A stretch of DNA of 64,000 bases from Kineosporiaceae bacterium (GTDB lineage: Bacteria; Actinomycetota; Actinomycetes; Actinomycetales; Kineosporiaceae), in contig JADJPO010000007.1 in the NCBI GenBank assembly GCA_016713225.1, forward strand, positions 90,105-154,104, given 5' to 3'. This document shows, piece after piece, positions 26,483 to 36,795 of this stretch (position 1 is its first letter; every line of letters begins with the position of its first letter). A model generated the notes under the pieces. It did no database searches and had not been told where the DNA came from. It saw only the letters and a program-made list of their open reading frames with translations. The position numbers were made by a program, and so were the translations under genes.

Positions 26483-27972
26483 TCGGTGTCCCCAGAGGTG
26501 AAGGCGAAGAGGCGTTCCTCGAGCACGATATGCGCAGCCGTGAACCGCACGAGCGGCAGATCACCGAGCGTGTCGTCGCGGCAGGCTCTCCCGGCGATGT
26601 CCTGTGCCTCGGCGAACCAGAGCAGCAGCGCCGAGCTAGAGGCGGCTGACGGGGGTGAGGTAGAGGCGTGAGGTCGTGGTGCCGTCCTCGATCCGGAACA
26701 CCAAGAGACGGACGGTGCCAACCCGTCCCTCGACGCCCACGATCGTGTACCTCACTCGCAGATCTGGGTCGCCGAGCCAGCCGCGGATGTTCACCGACGG
26801 GCGCAGGTCGCAGAAGACCGTGGCCTGGTTCTGGCTCAGCAGCAGTTGCCAGTGTCGTTGCACGGCCTCGTCGGCCAAGCTGGACATGGCGATGCTGACG
26901 ATCACGGGGCCGGCGTTGGCCAATTGCCCGAGGTCGAGGTCGGTCACGTCGAGCAGTTCGACGACACCGTCATCCCCCTGGCACCGGAGCACTGCCAGAT
27001 GGGCGGCATCCCCGATGGGCGCGCCGCGCAGGCGATATTGCTCCAACAGCGCCTGGCGGGGTCGGATAGCCAGGAAGAGGTGGCGACGCGACGCATCCCC
27101 GGCGGCCAGCGCACCTGGTGGCGTTCCCGGCGGAAGGGCCACGGCCGGAAGCGGGTCCTCCAGGACCAGAGTTTCGGATTCGACCGACATCAAGGCGACT
27201 AACGACGATGCCGGATCGTCTGATGCCGCCCGGATCTCGAGCGCGGAGCGCAATGCGCGGACGGCGTGGAGGTGCCCGTCGTAGGGCAGGGTCGGGCATC
27301 CTGCGGTCTCGAGCAGACCCCGGCACCAGTCGTAGCCACCTGACTGAGTTCGGCCCAGTCGGGGTCGTTCTCCTCGGCGAAACGTTCGGGGCTCAGGTCG
27401 ACGGCGTCACCGGTCCAATCGCCGAGAGCCCCCCACCCGCGAGCGCGCAGGGCCCGTTCCAGGCGCACCAACCGCACGTCCGGGCGCATGGAGTGATCGA
27501 GCATTCCCACCGTCAGAGTGGCCGCGTCGATCTGGCCGAGCAGTTCGGCGAGTCCGGCCGGTTGCATACAGGCTCGGGCAAGGCCTTGGCAGGCGTGCAT
27601 CGCGAGGTAGTCACCCAGGCCCACCGTGCGCAGCTGGGCTCGGCGCAGGTGCCGGACGTATAGCGGGAAGGCTTCGTGCAGTTGTTCACTACCCCAGCCC
27701 GCCGGAACGGTCGACATCCAGGTCGCGAACTCCTCGTGGACGCGAGTGCAGTTCCGCTGCATTGCCAGTGTCTCGTTCAGGCCATCGGGATTGTCGTCCC
27801 TCACGGCCCGCTCCTGCAGTAGGGCGATCGTGCAGCCGTAAATCGTGGTCATCTGCAGCCGGTCGTGCATCGCCTCGTGGATCGAGGCCACCAGCACCTC
27901 ATCGGCGTCGGCGTCTTCGCCCACGTCGACCCGCCACCCCCGGCGGTGGTAGAGCCCGGAGATCTCGCGCAT
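26479..27972 (-). CDS. HExxH protein 2, paralog of the upstream gene (two indels)
   Basis: The ATG at 27972 shares its A with the stop of HExxH protein 1 (TGATG). Residues 32-36 are HEAMH and 78-85 are VHEEFATW, the same spacing class as in the upstream protein (HEIHH, VHEAFASF). The frame shifts near 27335, resuming at GGYDWCRGLLE, and at a CCCCC run near 26652, resuming at SAASSSALLLWFAEAQ. After repair the length is about 498 residues. The C-terminal half (PVIVSIAMSSLADEAV...VFCDLRP, end LVRFTAAHIVLEERLF) aligns loosely with that of its paralog. The motif arrangement is that of zinc peptidases, with a Glu in the second HE block as likely third ligand. Proteolysis is inferred, not shown. 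Confidence 0.65.
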
Positions 27973-29612
27973 CAGAGCCGACCCGATCCGTCGAACCGCA
28001 GAAGGTGCTCCGTCCCCACCACGTTGGCGCATACCGCCGAGAGGGTCGGAACCCATTCGGACCAGTCGGAATCGCGCATGACCATGCGCTCGCCCAGCAG
28101 GTCCTCCAGCTGTCCGGCCACCAGCTGAACGGTGAGGTCGTCTCCGATCGCGAGCATCACGTGCGGGTGATGCTCGACGTGCCAAGCCAGGGCTTTCAGC
28201 GTCGGATCGTCGAGCCCCACGTACACGCCGTGCACGGTGCCGCGATCGCCGAGCAGCCTGCCTGCACCGATCATGCCGAGCAGGCCCACATCGACCAGCA
28301 CGACGGTGGGCTTGGCGGACATCGCCGGCAGCCAGGCCCGTTGCCATCCCGCCTGGGTGTAGCAGCTCGCGGTGATGCAGTTGGCGGCAACGTGTTCCGC
28401 CGGCCAGGGCCGGAGCAGGTCCTGGTAGGCCTCCGGGGAGGGCAACGTGGCGTGAAGCAGGAGGTCGCCACCGGTGCCGTCGTCGACCAGGAGCCGGACG
28501 GCGAACACCGGCGAGGACGTCGCCTGCAGCTCGGCCCGGGTGTGGTCACCGAACCCGAAGGCGGCGGCGAGGTGGGCGCCGGTGCGGCCGTGCACGACGA
28601 GGAACGGTCGCGCTCCTACCGCACAGAGGCCGAGAACGTCGCGACCGTCCACATCACGACCGACTTCGGCCATTGCTGCCGACCATGGCGCCGGGCGCAG
28701 CACGATCTCGGTCGCGGTGAGCAGGCGCTGAACCGATTCCGCGTCGCTGAGCGAGCCCTCGTCGAGTTCATGAGGCAGGGGGATAATGATCCCCTGCGCG
28801 GCCGCGGCGACGATCAGCCGTGCCGCGGCCGCCAGGTGCGCATTGGCCTCGATGCACGGGAGCGCCTGGAGTCGTGGTTCGGCGGCCACCAGGTGGTTCA
28901 CGAATGCGGTCTCCCAAAGTGCCCAGGCAGCGTCCAGGCGGTCGTCGGTCTCATCGAGACCGAGGTCCTCGAACGGTCTGCCTTGCACCCGGGAGAACTC
29001 GGCCTCGGCCGCGGCGCAGGCTTGCCTGACGCTGTGCTCCCGGACACCGCTGACGATCGAGAACCGTTGATCGGGGAGCCAGGACGACGGGATCTCGGCC
29101 ATCGTGATCTTCTCGGGATACCGATCGGTCACCAGATCGATCACCGGCGGGCTCATGCAGAACCGGGCGATCCCGGTCGCTGCCAGATCCTGCCGGTGCC
29201 CCGAAGGCACCGGGTCGAGGAGGCGGCGCATGCGCCTGACCAGGGGTCGGTACACCGGGTAGGCGTCGAGCGCCGCCTCGACGTCCACGTGCCGCTGTTC
29301 GGCGAGCGACACGGCCATGAAGCTCGCGAACGCCTCGTGCACGATCCGGCAGCAGCCGATCAGCTCACCGAGCAACTCGTCCCAACCGTCATGACGAGCA
29401 GCAATATGAATCAGCGCTCCCCACGCGGTGTCGTCGTTCAGCACCTTGTGGTGGATCTCGTGCAGGTGGGTGAGGTGATGCTGGACGACGTCCTTTCCGC
29501 GCAGGCTCAGTTCGTAGGCGCGGGGACGATAGCGACCGGACGACTCGCCCGCCTCACCGGCGAACAGCAAGCAACTCTGCTCGTCCTCCGGCGCAGGAAC
29601 GAGGGGATCCAT
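27972..29612 (-). CDS. HExxH protein 1, putative zinc-dependent hydrolase
   Basis: The intact frame has 546 residues. HEIHH lies at 51-55 and is followed by NDDTAWG, then VHEAFASFM at 91-99. This pattern (HExxH, about 37 residues, second HE) fits zincin-type metalloproteases where the second Glu completes the zinc site. A helical region follows (100-300), then a C-terminal alpha/beta part with PTVVLVDVGLLGMIGAG and HPHVMLAIGDDLTVQLV. No signal peptide is seen, so it acts in the cytosol. It starts 28 bases after the secreted repeat gene and is coupled to HExxH protein 2. I know no named family for it. Confidence 0.7.
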   Translation of the reverse strand: MDPLVPAPEDEQSCLLFAGEAGESSGRYRPRAYELSLRGKDVVQHHLTHLHEIHHKVLNDDTAWGALIHIAARHDGWDELLGELIGCCRIVHEAFASFMAVSLAEQRHVDVEAALDAYPVYRPLVRRMRRLLDPVPSGHRQDLAATGIARFCMSPPVIDLVTDRYPEKITMAEIPSSWLPDQRFSIVSGVREHSVRQACAAAEAEFSRVQGRPFEDLGLDETDDRLDAAWALWETAFVNHLVAAEPRLQALPCIEANAHLAAAARLIVAAAAQGIIIPLPHELDEGSLSDAESVQRLLTATEIVLRPAPWSAAMAEVGRDVDGRDVLGLCAVGARPFLVVHGRTGAHLAAAFGFGDHTRAELQATSSPVFAVRLLVDDGTGGDLLLHATLPSPEAYQDLLRPWPAEHVAANCITASCYTQAGWQRAWLPAMSAKPTVVLVDVGLLGMIGAGRLLGDRGTVHGVYVGLDDPTLKALAWHVEHHPHVMLAIGDDLTVQLVAGQLEDLLGERMVMRDSDWSEWVPTLSAVCANVVGTEHLLRFDGSGRL

Positions 29613-29639
29613 GTCAACCTGCGTACCCCAGCACCTGCC

Positions 29640-31529
29640 TCACCTCGCGGTCCCGTAGACGACCGACCGAAGCCCGGTATCGCTCCGGGTGACAGTCGGC
29701 GCGCCGTCCGGGCAGGAGTTGATCGTGCGGAAGGTGCCGCCTGGGGCACCAGCCGTGTAGACCGTGATGATCTTCCCCGCCGTCGCCGTGAACGAGATCC
29801 TCAGGGTGAGCGAGTCGCCTCCTGAGACGGTCACGCTCCCCGAGGTTGAAGCGGGGTCACCTGAGGCCTGCGCTGTCGCCGAGGCTCGCGCTCGCCCGTT
29901 GACCAGCAAGGTCATGTGCGCTGTGACCTCGGCCGCCGGGTCGATCTGAACCATGGCCGAGGTAACGGAGACGGACCCGGACGGCGCGGTGAAGGTCTGC
30001 TCCACCGTTCCACCTGGCATGGACAAGGAATTGCCGGGGTTGCCACGGCACATCGCGTAGCCCTTGTTGGCGGAGCCATAGTTGCTGAACAGCTCTCCTG
30101 CCGCTGCCTGAACCGGTGGAGGCGGCGCCGGGGTCCCAACGGATCCGACCGAGAACGTGACGCGTCGTCCGGAGGACTGGCCGGTGGCGGTGACGTGCCA
30201 TGTTGTGCCCACGTCTCCTGGGTCGCACTGCCACCTCAAGGGAAGCGTGCCGCTGGCACTGGCCGTTCCAGGACTCAGGTTCGACACCTCGGGGGAGCTG
30301 AAGGTGATCCGCTCACCGGGAGCGGCCCCAGAGAGGGTCCCGAGCGCCCGAGTACCACCATCGCAGCGGAATGGGTTCTCCGAGAGAGATACTGACAGAG
30401 GAGATGTTGGTGGCGGATTGCCGGGATCGACGATTGCGCCCAGAGACTTCACCACGAAGGTGATCGCGCGATGCGAGGTCTGACCTGTCGCCGTCACCTG
30501 CCACGAGGTACCGACATCCGGCGGATCGCACTGCCATGTCACAGCGACGGTGCCGCTTGCCGTTGCCGTCCCCGACGAGAGCCCCGAGACCTGTGGAGAG
30601 GCGAAGGCGACCCGCTCTCCAGCAGCGGCCCCAGAGAGTGTGCCCAGCGGCCGCACACCGCCGTCGCAGCGATAGGGGTTCTCGGAGAAGGACACCGTGA
30701 GCGTGCCACCAGGTGGACCCTGGCCGTTCACAGGAGCACCTCCCGCGTTGAGTGCGCTTCGCGCTGGAACGCTCAGCACCTTGGCCGCCCCGGCAACAAA
30801 GGAGAGGTCACCGATGGCTTTGCCGGAATCCCAAGAGATCTGAACGAAGGCGATGAGTGCCTTGACGATTTGACGCACCTCAAGAACAGTCAAGATACCG
30901 TTGACAGCCAGCCGCCCAGCTGCGAATTCCACATCCCAACTGAAACCCAGCAGGCATCCACTACGAGCGAAGAAGTTGTTCGACTTATTCATGCACTGCA
31001 AATAGTCGACGTATACGGAGTCCACCTCCTGGATATAGTCGGTGAACACGGCGGGGATTCCGGTTACCGAGGGCATCTGCCCGTAGGCGATCGAGGCGAG
31101 GGCATACTGGCGAGCGATCTCGCCATCGAACGAGACCGAGACCCGACCAATCCCGGCCCCCACCTGCAGACGCATTTGGAAGCCTGGGGCGAGGATGCCT
31201 CCGCCAAGCGGAGCGATGAGTGCCGCGGGGAGTTGCGGGACTCCCGCGACCGGCGCCGTCGCGCCCGCCGCGACATCGCCCGACGCTTCGATGAACCCGG
31301 GCGTCGAGGTCCTGTTGAGGATGACGAGCGTCGTTCCGTCGAAGCAGGCATGGAATACGAAGTTCGAGGGAATCGTGATACGCCCATCGATCGGCTTGCA
31401 GCGTGATGGGTCCAAGCCGCCGGCCTGAGCCCACGGGGCGACGACCAAACTGACGATGCTCAGGCAACACACCAATAGGGCGCACATGGAGTTCCCGAAG
31501 GATCTCCACGCACCTCGGCTGTTCTTCAT
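29640..31529 (-). CDS. Secreted protein with two tandem beta-sandwich-like repeats
   Basis: The 629-residue protein has a signal peptide (MCALLVCCLSIVSLVVAPWAQA, cleaved near residue 36). An N-terminal domain of about 230 residues follows. Two repeats of about 90 residues come next (nt 30712-30440 and 30410-30140), both with ENP.RCDGG, LGTLSGAA.GER and WQCDP.DVGT.W.VTATGQ. A C-terminal beta-rich domain contains a Cys pair. Each repeat has two Cys, likely a disulfide, so it is built for outside the cell. Its ATG overlaps the lipoprotein stop (ATGA). It sits inside the defence region without obvious link to it. Function unknown. Confidence 0.7.
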   Translation of the reverse strand: MKNSRGAWRSFGNSMCALLVCCLSIVSLVVAPWAQAGGLDPSRCKPIDGRITIPSNFVFHACFDGTTLVILNRTSTPGFIEASGDVAAGATAPVAGVPQLPAALIAPLGGGILAPGFQMRLQVGAGIGRVSVSFDGEIARQYALASIAYGQMPSVTGIPAVFTDYIQEVDSVYVDYLQCMNKSNNFFARSGCLLGFSWDVEFAAGRLAVNGILTVLEVRQIVKALIAFVQISWDSGKAIGDLSFVAGAAKVLSVPARSALNAGGAPVNGQGPPGGTLTVSFSENPYRCDGGVRPLGTLSGAAAGERVAFASPQVSGLSSGTATASGTVAVTWQCDPPDVGTSWQVTATGQTSHRAITFVVKSLGAIVDPGNPPPTSPLSVSLSENPFRCDGGTRALGTLSGAAPGERITFSSPEVSNLSPGTASASGTLPLRWQCDPGDVGTTWHVTATGQSSGRRVTFSVGSVGTPAPPPPVQAAAGELFSNYGSANKGYAMCRGNPGNSLSMPGGTVEQTFTAPSGSVSVTSAMVQIDPAAEVTAHMTLLVNGRARASATAQASGDPASTSGSVTVSGGDSLTLRISFTATAGKIITVYTAGAPGGTFRTINSCPDGAPTVTRSDTGLRSVVYGTAR

Positions 31530-31987
31530 TGACAGGCACTCCCCGTCTGCGTGCCGAGATCGGCCAACGCCCCTACGGCCTGCGCCATCACAGATCGATC
31601 GGTCGGAGCCGCGGCGAAGGCAGCAATGCGATTGGCTGCACTCTGGGCCGCCAAAGAGAGTCCGGGCGGTGACTCGCCAGCCGCGATACGAAGTTCTTGG
31701 ACCCCGCGAGCTACTTTGGCCCGAACTTCACTCAATTCTTCGGCAGACGCCTGGACCGGCAACTGCGGCAGTGCTCGGGCCATACTAGTGATTGGCGCAG
31801 AGAAGTATCGCTCGCAGTAGTTTGGGGCATTCTTGCGGACGACATCCGCCGATTCTTCGGGAGCCCCGGCGAGGCGCAGCGACGGGGTCGCCGACGCATT
31901 TTCGCTCCCGGGGGTTCCCTGAGTCGAAGAACAACCAGTGATCGCCAGTGCCACGACAACCATGGCAAGTAGTGCATACCTTCGCAC
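31526..31987 (-). CDS. Putative lipoprotein
   Basis: The 153-residue protein has a lipoprotein signal peptide: MRRYALLAMVVVALAITGC with lipobox LAITGC, Cys19. The mature part is a Ser/Thr/Ala-rich spacer followed by a helical domain with two Cys (NYCERYF and the terminal SACQ). The fold resembles small helical surface lipoproteins of actinobacteria; no function can be assigned. It is translationally coupled to the secreted repeat protein, so the two may form an envelope complex. Confidence 0.7.
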   Translation of the reverse strand: MRRYALLAMVVVALAITGCSSTQGTPGSENASATPSLRLAGAPEESADVVRKNAPNYCERYFSAPITSMARALPQLPVQASAEELSEVRAKVARGVQELRIAAGESPPGLSLAAQSAANRIAAFAAAPTDRSVMAQAVGALADLGTQTGSACQ

Positions 31988-32068
31988 AACGGCCCCCAGG
32001 CGGGAATTGGCAAGTCGATGAGCACTATGGAAAAGCGCCCTCCGTGCATGAACGGCGAAGCCACGCTA

Positions 32069-35000
32069 TCAACTCTGTGACAGTTCGGCGGACGGATTGG
32101 TGAATTGCTCGTGGGCGCGGGTCATGTCGGCCTCACGGTCGAGGGGGTGAAGGGGGAGGACGTAGCGGCCGAGATTAGCCTTCGGACCGTGCTTGGCGTG
32201 CTCCTCGAGGACGTCTGCGCTGACCTTGCGGCCGTTCGCGTCGTAGCGGTTGGCGCGTTCGTACTTGCGCAGGACGCCGAACTGGGTGCGGTAGATCGAG
32301 CACAGCTCCTCGGCGGTGATGCCGAGCATCACCGCGGCGAGAGCATCGAGTTCGACCAATGCCTGGCGGCGGTCGAAGTCTTTGCGCAGTGGGGTCGCCA
32401 TGGTCCACCCCGCGGTCACGTCGCCGAGCGGGGCGGGGCGGTATGGCCGATCCTCGGACGGCGGGGCGAGGGTCCAGGCGTCGTCGCGCCACGAAGGGTC
32501 CCACAGTTCCTCCCACAGCGGAGCGTACGCCCTGGTCAGGCAGTTGAGCCGCAGCGCGCGGAGGATCACTTGGGGCACCAGCGGGTGGTCGGCCGGATGC
32601 GGGAGTCGTTCAACGATGTCGACCTTGATGTGACCCTTGCCAGACACCTTGATGAGGAAGTCTGTAGGAAGCGAAGCCCACATACCGGCCGCAAGGGCCA
32701 GGTCACGGGCTTCTGCTCGCAGGGTCCGTACATTGTCAACGTGAGTCGGTCCTGGAGGTAATAATGCCGCGAAGAGCGTGCGGACTGTCGATGAATCGGC
32801 TTGATCGCGCCAGGCCAAGCGAAAGAAGTCGGCTGAGTTCTGACCGTCCCAGTGAGGGTAGCCGGCGAGGAACTCCGGGATCGGCATGGCCGGCTGGTAG
32901 GACGTCCGCGGGATCGCGCTCTCAGGCAATGCCTCAAGATGCCATCTGTCGTAGTCCTTGTTGCTCTTCATGCTGGGTCGAGCTTGCTGGGCGAGGGGGG
33001 TGGCGACCGCGAAGTGAGGGCCCTGCAGAATCGCGTCTGACCACTTCTCTGGCACAGCCGAAGCCGCCCGAAAATAGCCGCGATCGCAATCGGTCTTCTC
33101 ATTCCACCCAGACGTCCAGCGGAAACTCGTCTCAGCAAATCTCGACGAAATGGCGAGTTTTCCCAAGACTGCCTGGCTCGACGCGTTCACCGGCCGAAGG
33201 AGGCGCGCCTGCGCGGCCGCTGTACCAGGCTCGTCGATCAGAGCAGCCCAGTTCGCAAGCACCGTCTCGTCTACCGTGACGACGCGACTCAAGTGCGGAC
33301 GGACGTCCATTGCGTCGACGTCGTCTTTAACCCGGGGCTCAGCTCCCGAGCCGTCATGAATCAGAGATTTGTCCACGGTGGCAGGATGATAAAGAGAGCA
33401 TGCGCTCAAGAACGATGGCCGGCGGGGTTGGCTGTAAACCGAGACCCCATATTCTCGGGTATTCATGATCTCGAAAAGCTTGAACTCGTTGCGGAACTGC
33501 CAATGGCGGCGGAGACGGCGATAAGTCTCCTCGCGCAGGTGGCCAGCGCGGGCTTCGGTGAAGTGGGACTCAGGGTGGATCAGCCCGACTACACCCTCCG
33601 GCGCCATGGAGCGCCACGTGCGGTCCATAAAGCAGCGATAGAGATCGGGCCGCAAGCCAGTCAACACGGGTCGGTCGATGTCACTACCGAGGTGCGCGAT
33701 GGTCCCGACGTTGGAAGCGCGTTCGGTGAGGTATCGATGGAGCCGGGCGTCGTCCTCGAGCACTCGGGCCCCGACGGACGGCTTGAACGCCAGGGTGAAC
33801 CACGGGTCGTCCTCAGCGAGCGTGGTGTCGTCTTCCCAGTCGGGGCGCACCCAGGGCGGGTTGCCGACCTGCAGGTCAAAGCCTCCTCCACCAGGCTGAC
33901 CGGAGGCGAAGACTGGTGCGAAGTCGAGCTGCCAATGAAAGAAGCCCTCGCGCTCGGCGAGCCGGCGGCACTCGGCGAGCCAGGGGTGCTTGTCCAGCAC
34001 CACGTCGACCGACGAGGCGCCGCTGAGCTGGCGGTCCAGCTTCTCCTGCTCGTTCACCGAGTCCCAGGTGAGCTCCTGGCTGAACAGAGGCCTCTCCGGT
34101 CGGACCCCGGTGTCGTGGCGTCCCCGCCGCTCTGCCTTGGGCGGCTCGATGCCGCCGCGACCTAACAACGCCTCCACCCCGTCGAGCCAGGCCTCCCAGT
34201 CCGGGGGTCGACCGACGCGGTCGTCTCGTCGTCCGGGTCGCCGAGGTAGCGGTGGTCTTTGACATCGGGCAGCACCGGCCAGAACCACAGCGCGCACCAG
34301 GCATCCATCACCAGCCGCAGCCGCTGATAGGCGCCGGCCGGGTCGGCGAGCGACTGCTCGATCTGCTCCCGGCTGACCACCTGTCCCCCGGGCGGCCCGG
34401 AGGTCAGTTGCTCAGGAGCACCCCAGACGTCGATCGCCCGCCGGGACTGATCGTGGGCGATCTCAAGTCGCAGCGCCGCCAGCTGCCACAGTGTCTCCAC
34501 TCGCTGGGCCAGCGCGGCCAAACGCTTGGGCCCGTCCTGGGTGGCATCCCTGTTTCTGGGCGGGGCCTTCCGGATCGCCGTCCGCCATTTCTTGAGGGCC
34601 TCGACCCGCTGCGGCGCGAACTCCTTGGCCTCGTTGGCGTCCACGGCCGCACCCCAGCCGTGGGATGGCAGTAGGAAGTGGTGCACCTCGCCGTCCAGGA
34701 GCCGTTCGCTGAGCGGGCGCTCACCCGGGACCTGCTTCCACCACAAGGCTTTCGCGTAATCCGCCGCCCGGTACACCGCGCGGCGCGCACCGATCAGGGA
34801 GTTGCCGCGGCGCAGCCGCAGCCCGAACCACGGTGCCTGCAGCCCGGGGTGCACGCTGGCCAGCCACAGCGAGATCTCGGCCAGCTCGACCGCGGTGTCG
34901 TTGAGGTCGACCCCGAAGCAGTTGTGCAGCGCGAGATAGGCCTTCACCTTCTGCCGCTGCGCGGGCATGTCCGCCGGGTCGATGGCCTCACCCCGCTCGG

Positions 35001-36795
35001 CCTGCGCGCGTTTCAGGTACTCGGTGGCGATCTGATCGATGGCCTCGACGAGGAAGGCACCCGACCCGAGGGCCGGTTCGCAGATCCGCCAGCGCAGCAG
35101 GTCGGCTGCGGGCGTGATCCGGGGCTCGCCGTCAGGGTCGTCATGGTCGGGCTGGTCGAGTAGCTCGGCCAGGGAATGCCGCACCACGCAGGCGGTGAGC
35201 ACCTGCGGGGTGTAGTAGGACGCCGAGCGCTGCCGATCCCGCCCGGAGAGGCGCAGCATATACTCCCCGCGCCGGTAGACCACGGCCTTGGTCTCGCCGG
35301 TGTCCGGGTCCAGCCGGAGCACCCGATGCGTCGGGTCGATGCCGCTGCCGTCGAACCCCGCGGCGGGCACCAGCCATGAGCCCTTCTCCGGGGCGCCGTC
35401 TTTGGCCACCTCGTACAGGTCGGTCTCGGCGATACGCCCGGTGTAGGACATCAGACCCTCGTACACCGCGCCGAGCTGGTTGATGCCGAGTTGGGCGTAG
35501 GAGACGAACCCGCGCTCACGCTTGGCCTGCCGCGCGGTCAGCAGCAGCCGGCTCAGCACCCGTTGCAGGGCAGCGTTGCCCAGCCCCACCTCATCGATCA
35601 GCGCGGTCGCGCTGGGCCGGAACAGATCCGAGCGCAACGCCTCGATGACGATGGAGTCCGCGCCGCTGTCCGAGGGGGCGTGCCCGCCCTCGACGAGGGT
35701 GAACAAGCGGCCGAGCGAGGCGTAGAGGTGCCGTCCACCCCGGGCCTTCTGCGAGGTGAGGTCGACCAGGCACAGGTCACGCAGCCGGTCCAGGCCGTAG
35801 CCGTCGCGATAGTCGGGGTCGCCGACGGGCAGTACCCCCAATTCGGGGTGCGCCTCGGCATACAACAGGAACAGGATCCGGTAGAGGTAACGCAGGCTCT
35901 GTCGCGTCAGCTGCCGGGGCAGGTCCGGCACCGCGTCGTCGGTCAGCCCGCTCGCCCGGCGCCGGTGCAGCACCTCCGTGGCCAGGTACTCGATCGAGGC
36001 TCGGACGCCTTCGCGCAGGTCCTTGGACACGCCGACCGCGTGGGTGACCGCGTCGGTGAGCATGTCGAGGAAGCCGCAGGACCCGTCCGCTGCGGGCAGC
36101 AGTGCCTGGTCGCCGATCAGGGCAGCGATCGTCTCCAGCTCACCGGCGGCCCGCTGATCGCGGCGTTCACCCGCCGTGGCCAGATCGACGGCGAGCCAGC
36201 GCCCCTCGGCCCACCGGGTCCGTTCGGTCACCAGCAGCCAGCCCCCGGCCTGGACGGCGACCAGCGGCGGCGGGGCGGGATGGGTGGCGAGCAGCAGCTC
36301 CGAGATCGCCTGTGCCGTGGTCGATCGCAGCTCGGGCGCGCCGTCGCGGGTGAGCGGGTCGAGCAGGGCGCCGGCAGCGTCGCCGTCCAGCACGTCCTCG
36401 ACGGTGGTCGCATCGTTGGCCTGCAGCACGACCAGGTGCAAGCCCGCTCGCCGTCCGGTGGACAACGGCGTCGAGGGTCAGGTCGACGGCCCACGTTCGA
36501 AGGCCAGCGTGGTGCGGGGGGCGTCGATGCCCAGGGCGGCACGCACCCGGGAGTAGAGGTCGAGCAGGGCCTCCTTCCGGGCACCGTCGCGTGGGCCTGC
36601 GTCCCGCAGCCGGGCCAGGTCTGTGGCGATCTGCGCTCCCAACGTGCGCAAACCCGTTCGGGGCGTGTGCTTGTCGTAGGACTCCAGTTCCGCCCACTGC
36701 TTGCGGACGGCGCGAACCCGGGCGTCGAACTCGGCGGTCAGGTAGTGATCGCTGATCAGGTCCTGCCCGATGACGATCGAGTCGAAGCTGCTCAT
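32069..36795 (-). CDS. Eco57I-type adenine-N6 DNA methyltransferase, DrmMI-like (interrupted)
   Basis: The repaired protein has about 1575 residues. The start MSSFDSIVIGQDLISDHY is typical for the large DISARM/BREX-type methylases. Motif I EPALGSGAF (near 573), FGVDLNDTAVELAEISLWL and motif IV NPPW (near 976) give an N6-adenine methylase. A target-recognition region with YFRAASAVP follows. Two lesions are seen. Near 36440-36482 an in-frame TGA, or two compensating indels, interrupts the N-terminal domain; one base added and one removed would give VDLTLDAVVHRTASGLHLVV. At 34203-34207 a C5 run should be C6, which rejoins VDPPDWEAWLD. Its ATG overlaps the stop of the SNF2 helicase (ATGA). It probably marks self DNA. 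Confidence 0.75.

Noticed and set aside
27762..29825. Plus-strand open frame of 687 codons opposite the HExxH genes
   Set aside because: The minus-strand genes have motifs, paralogy and start-stop overlaps; this frame has none.
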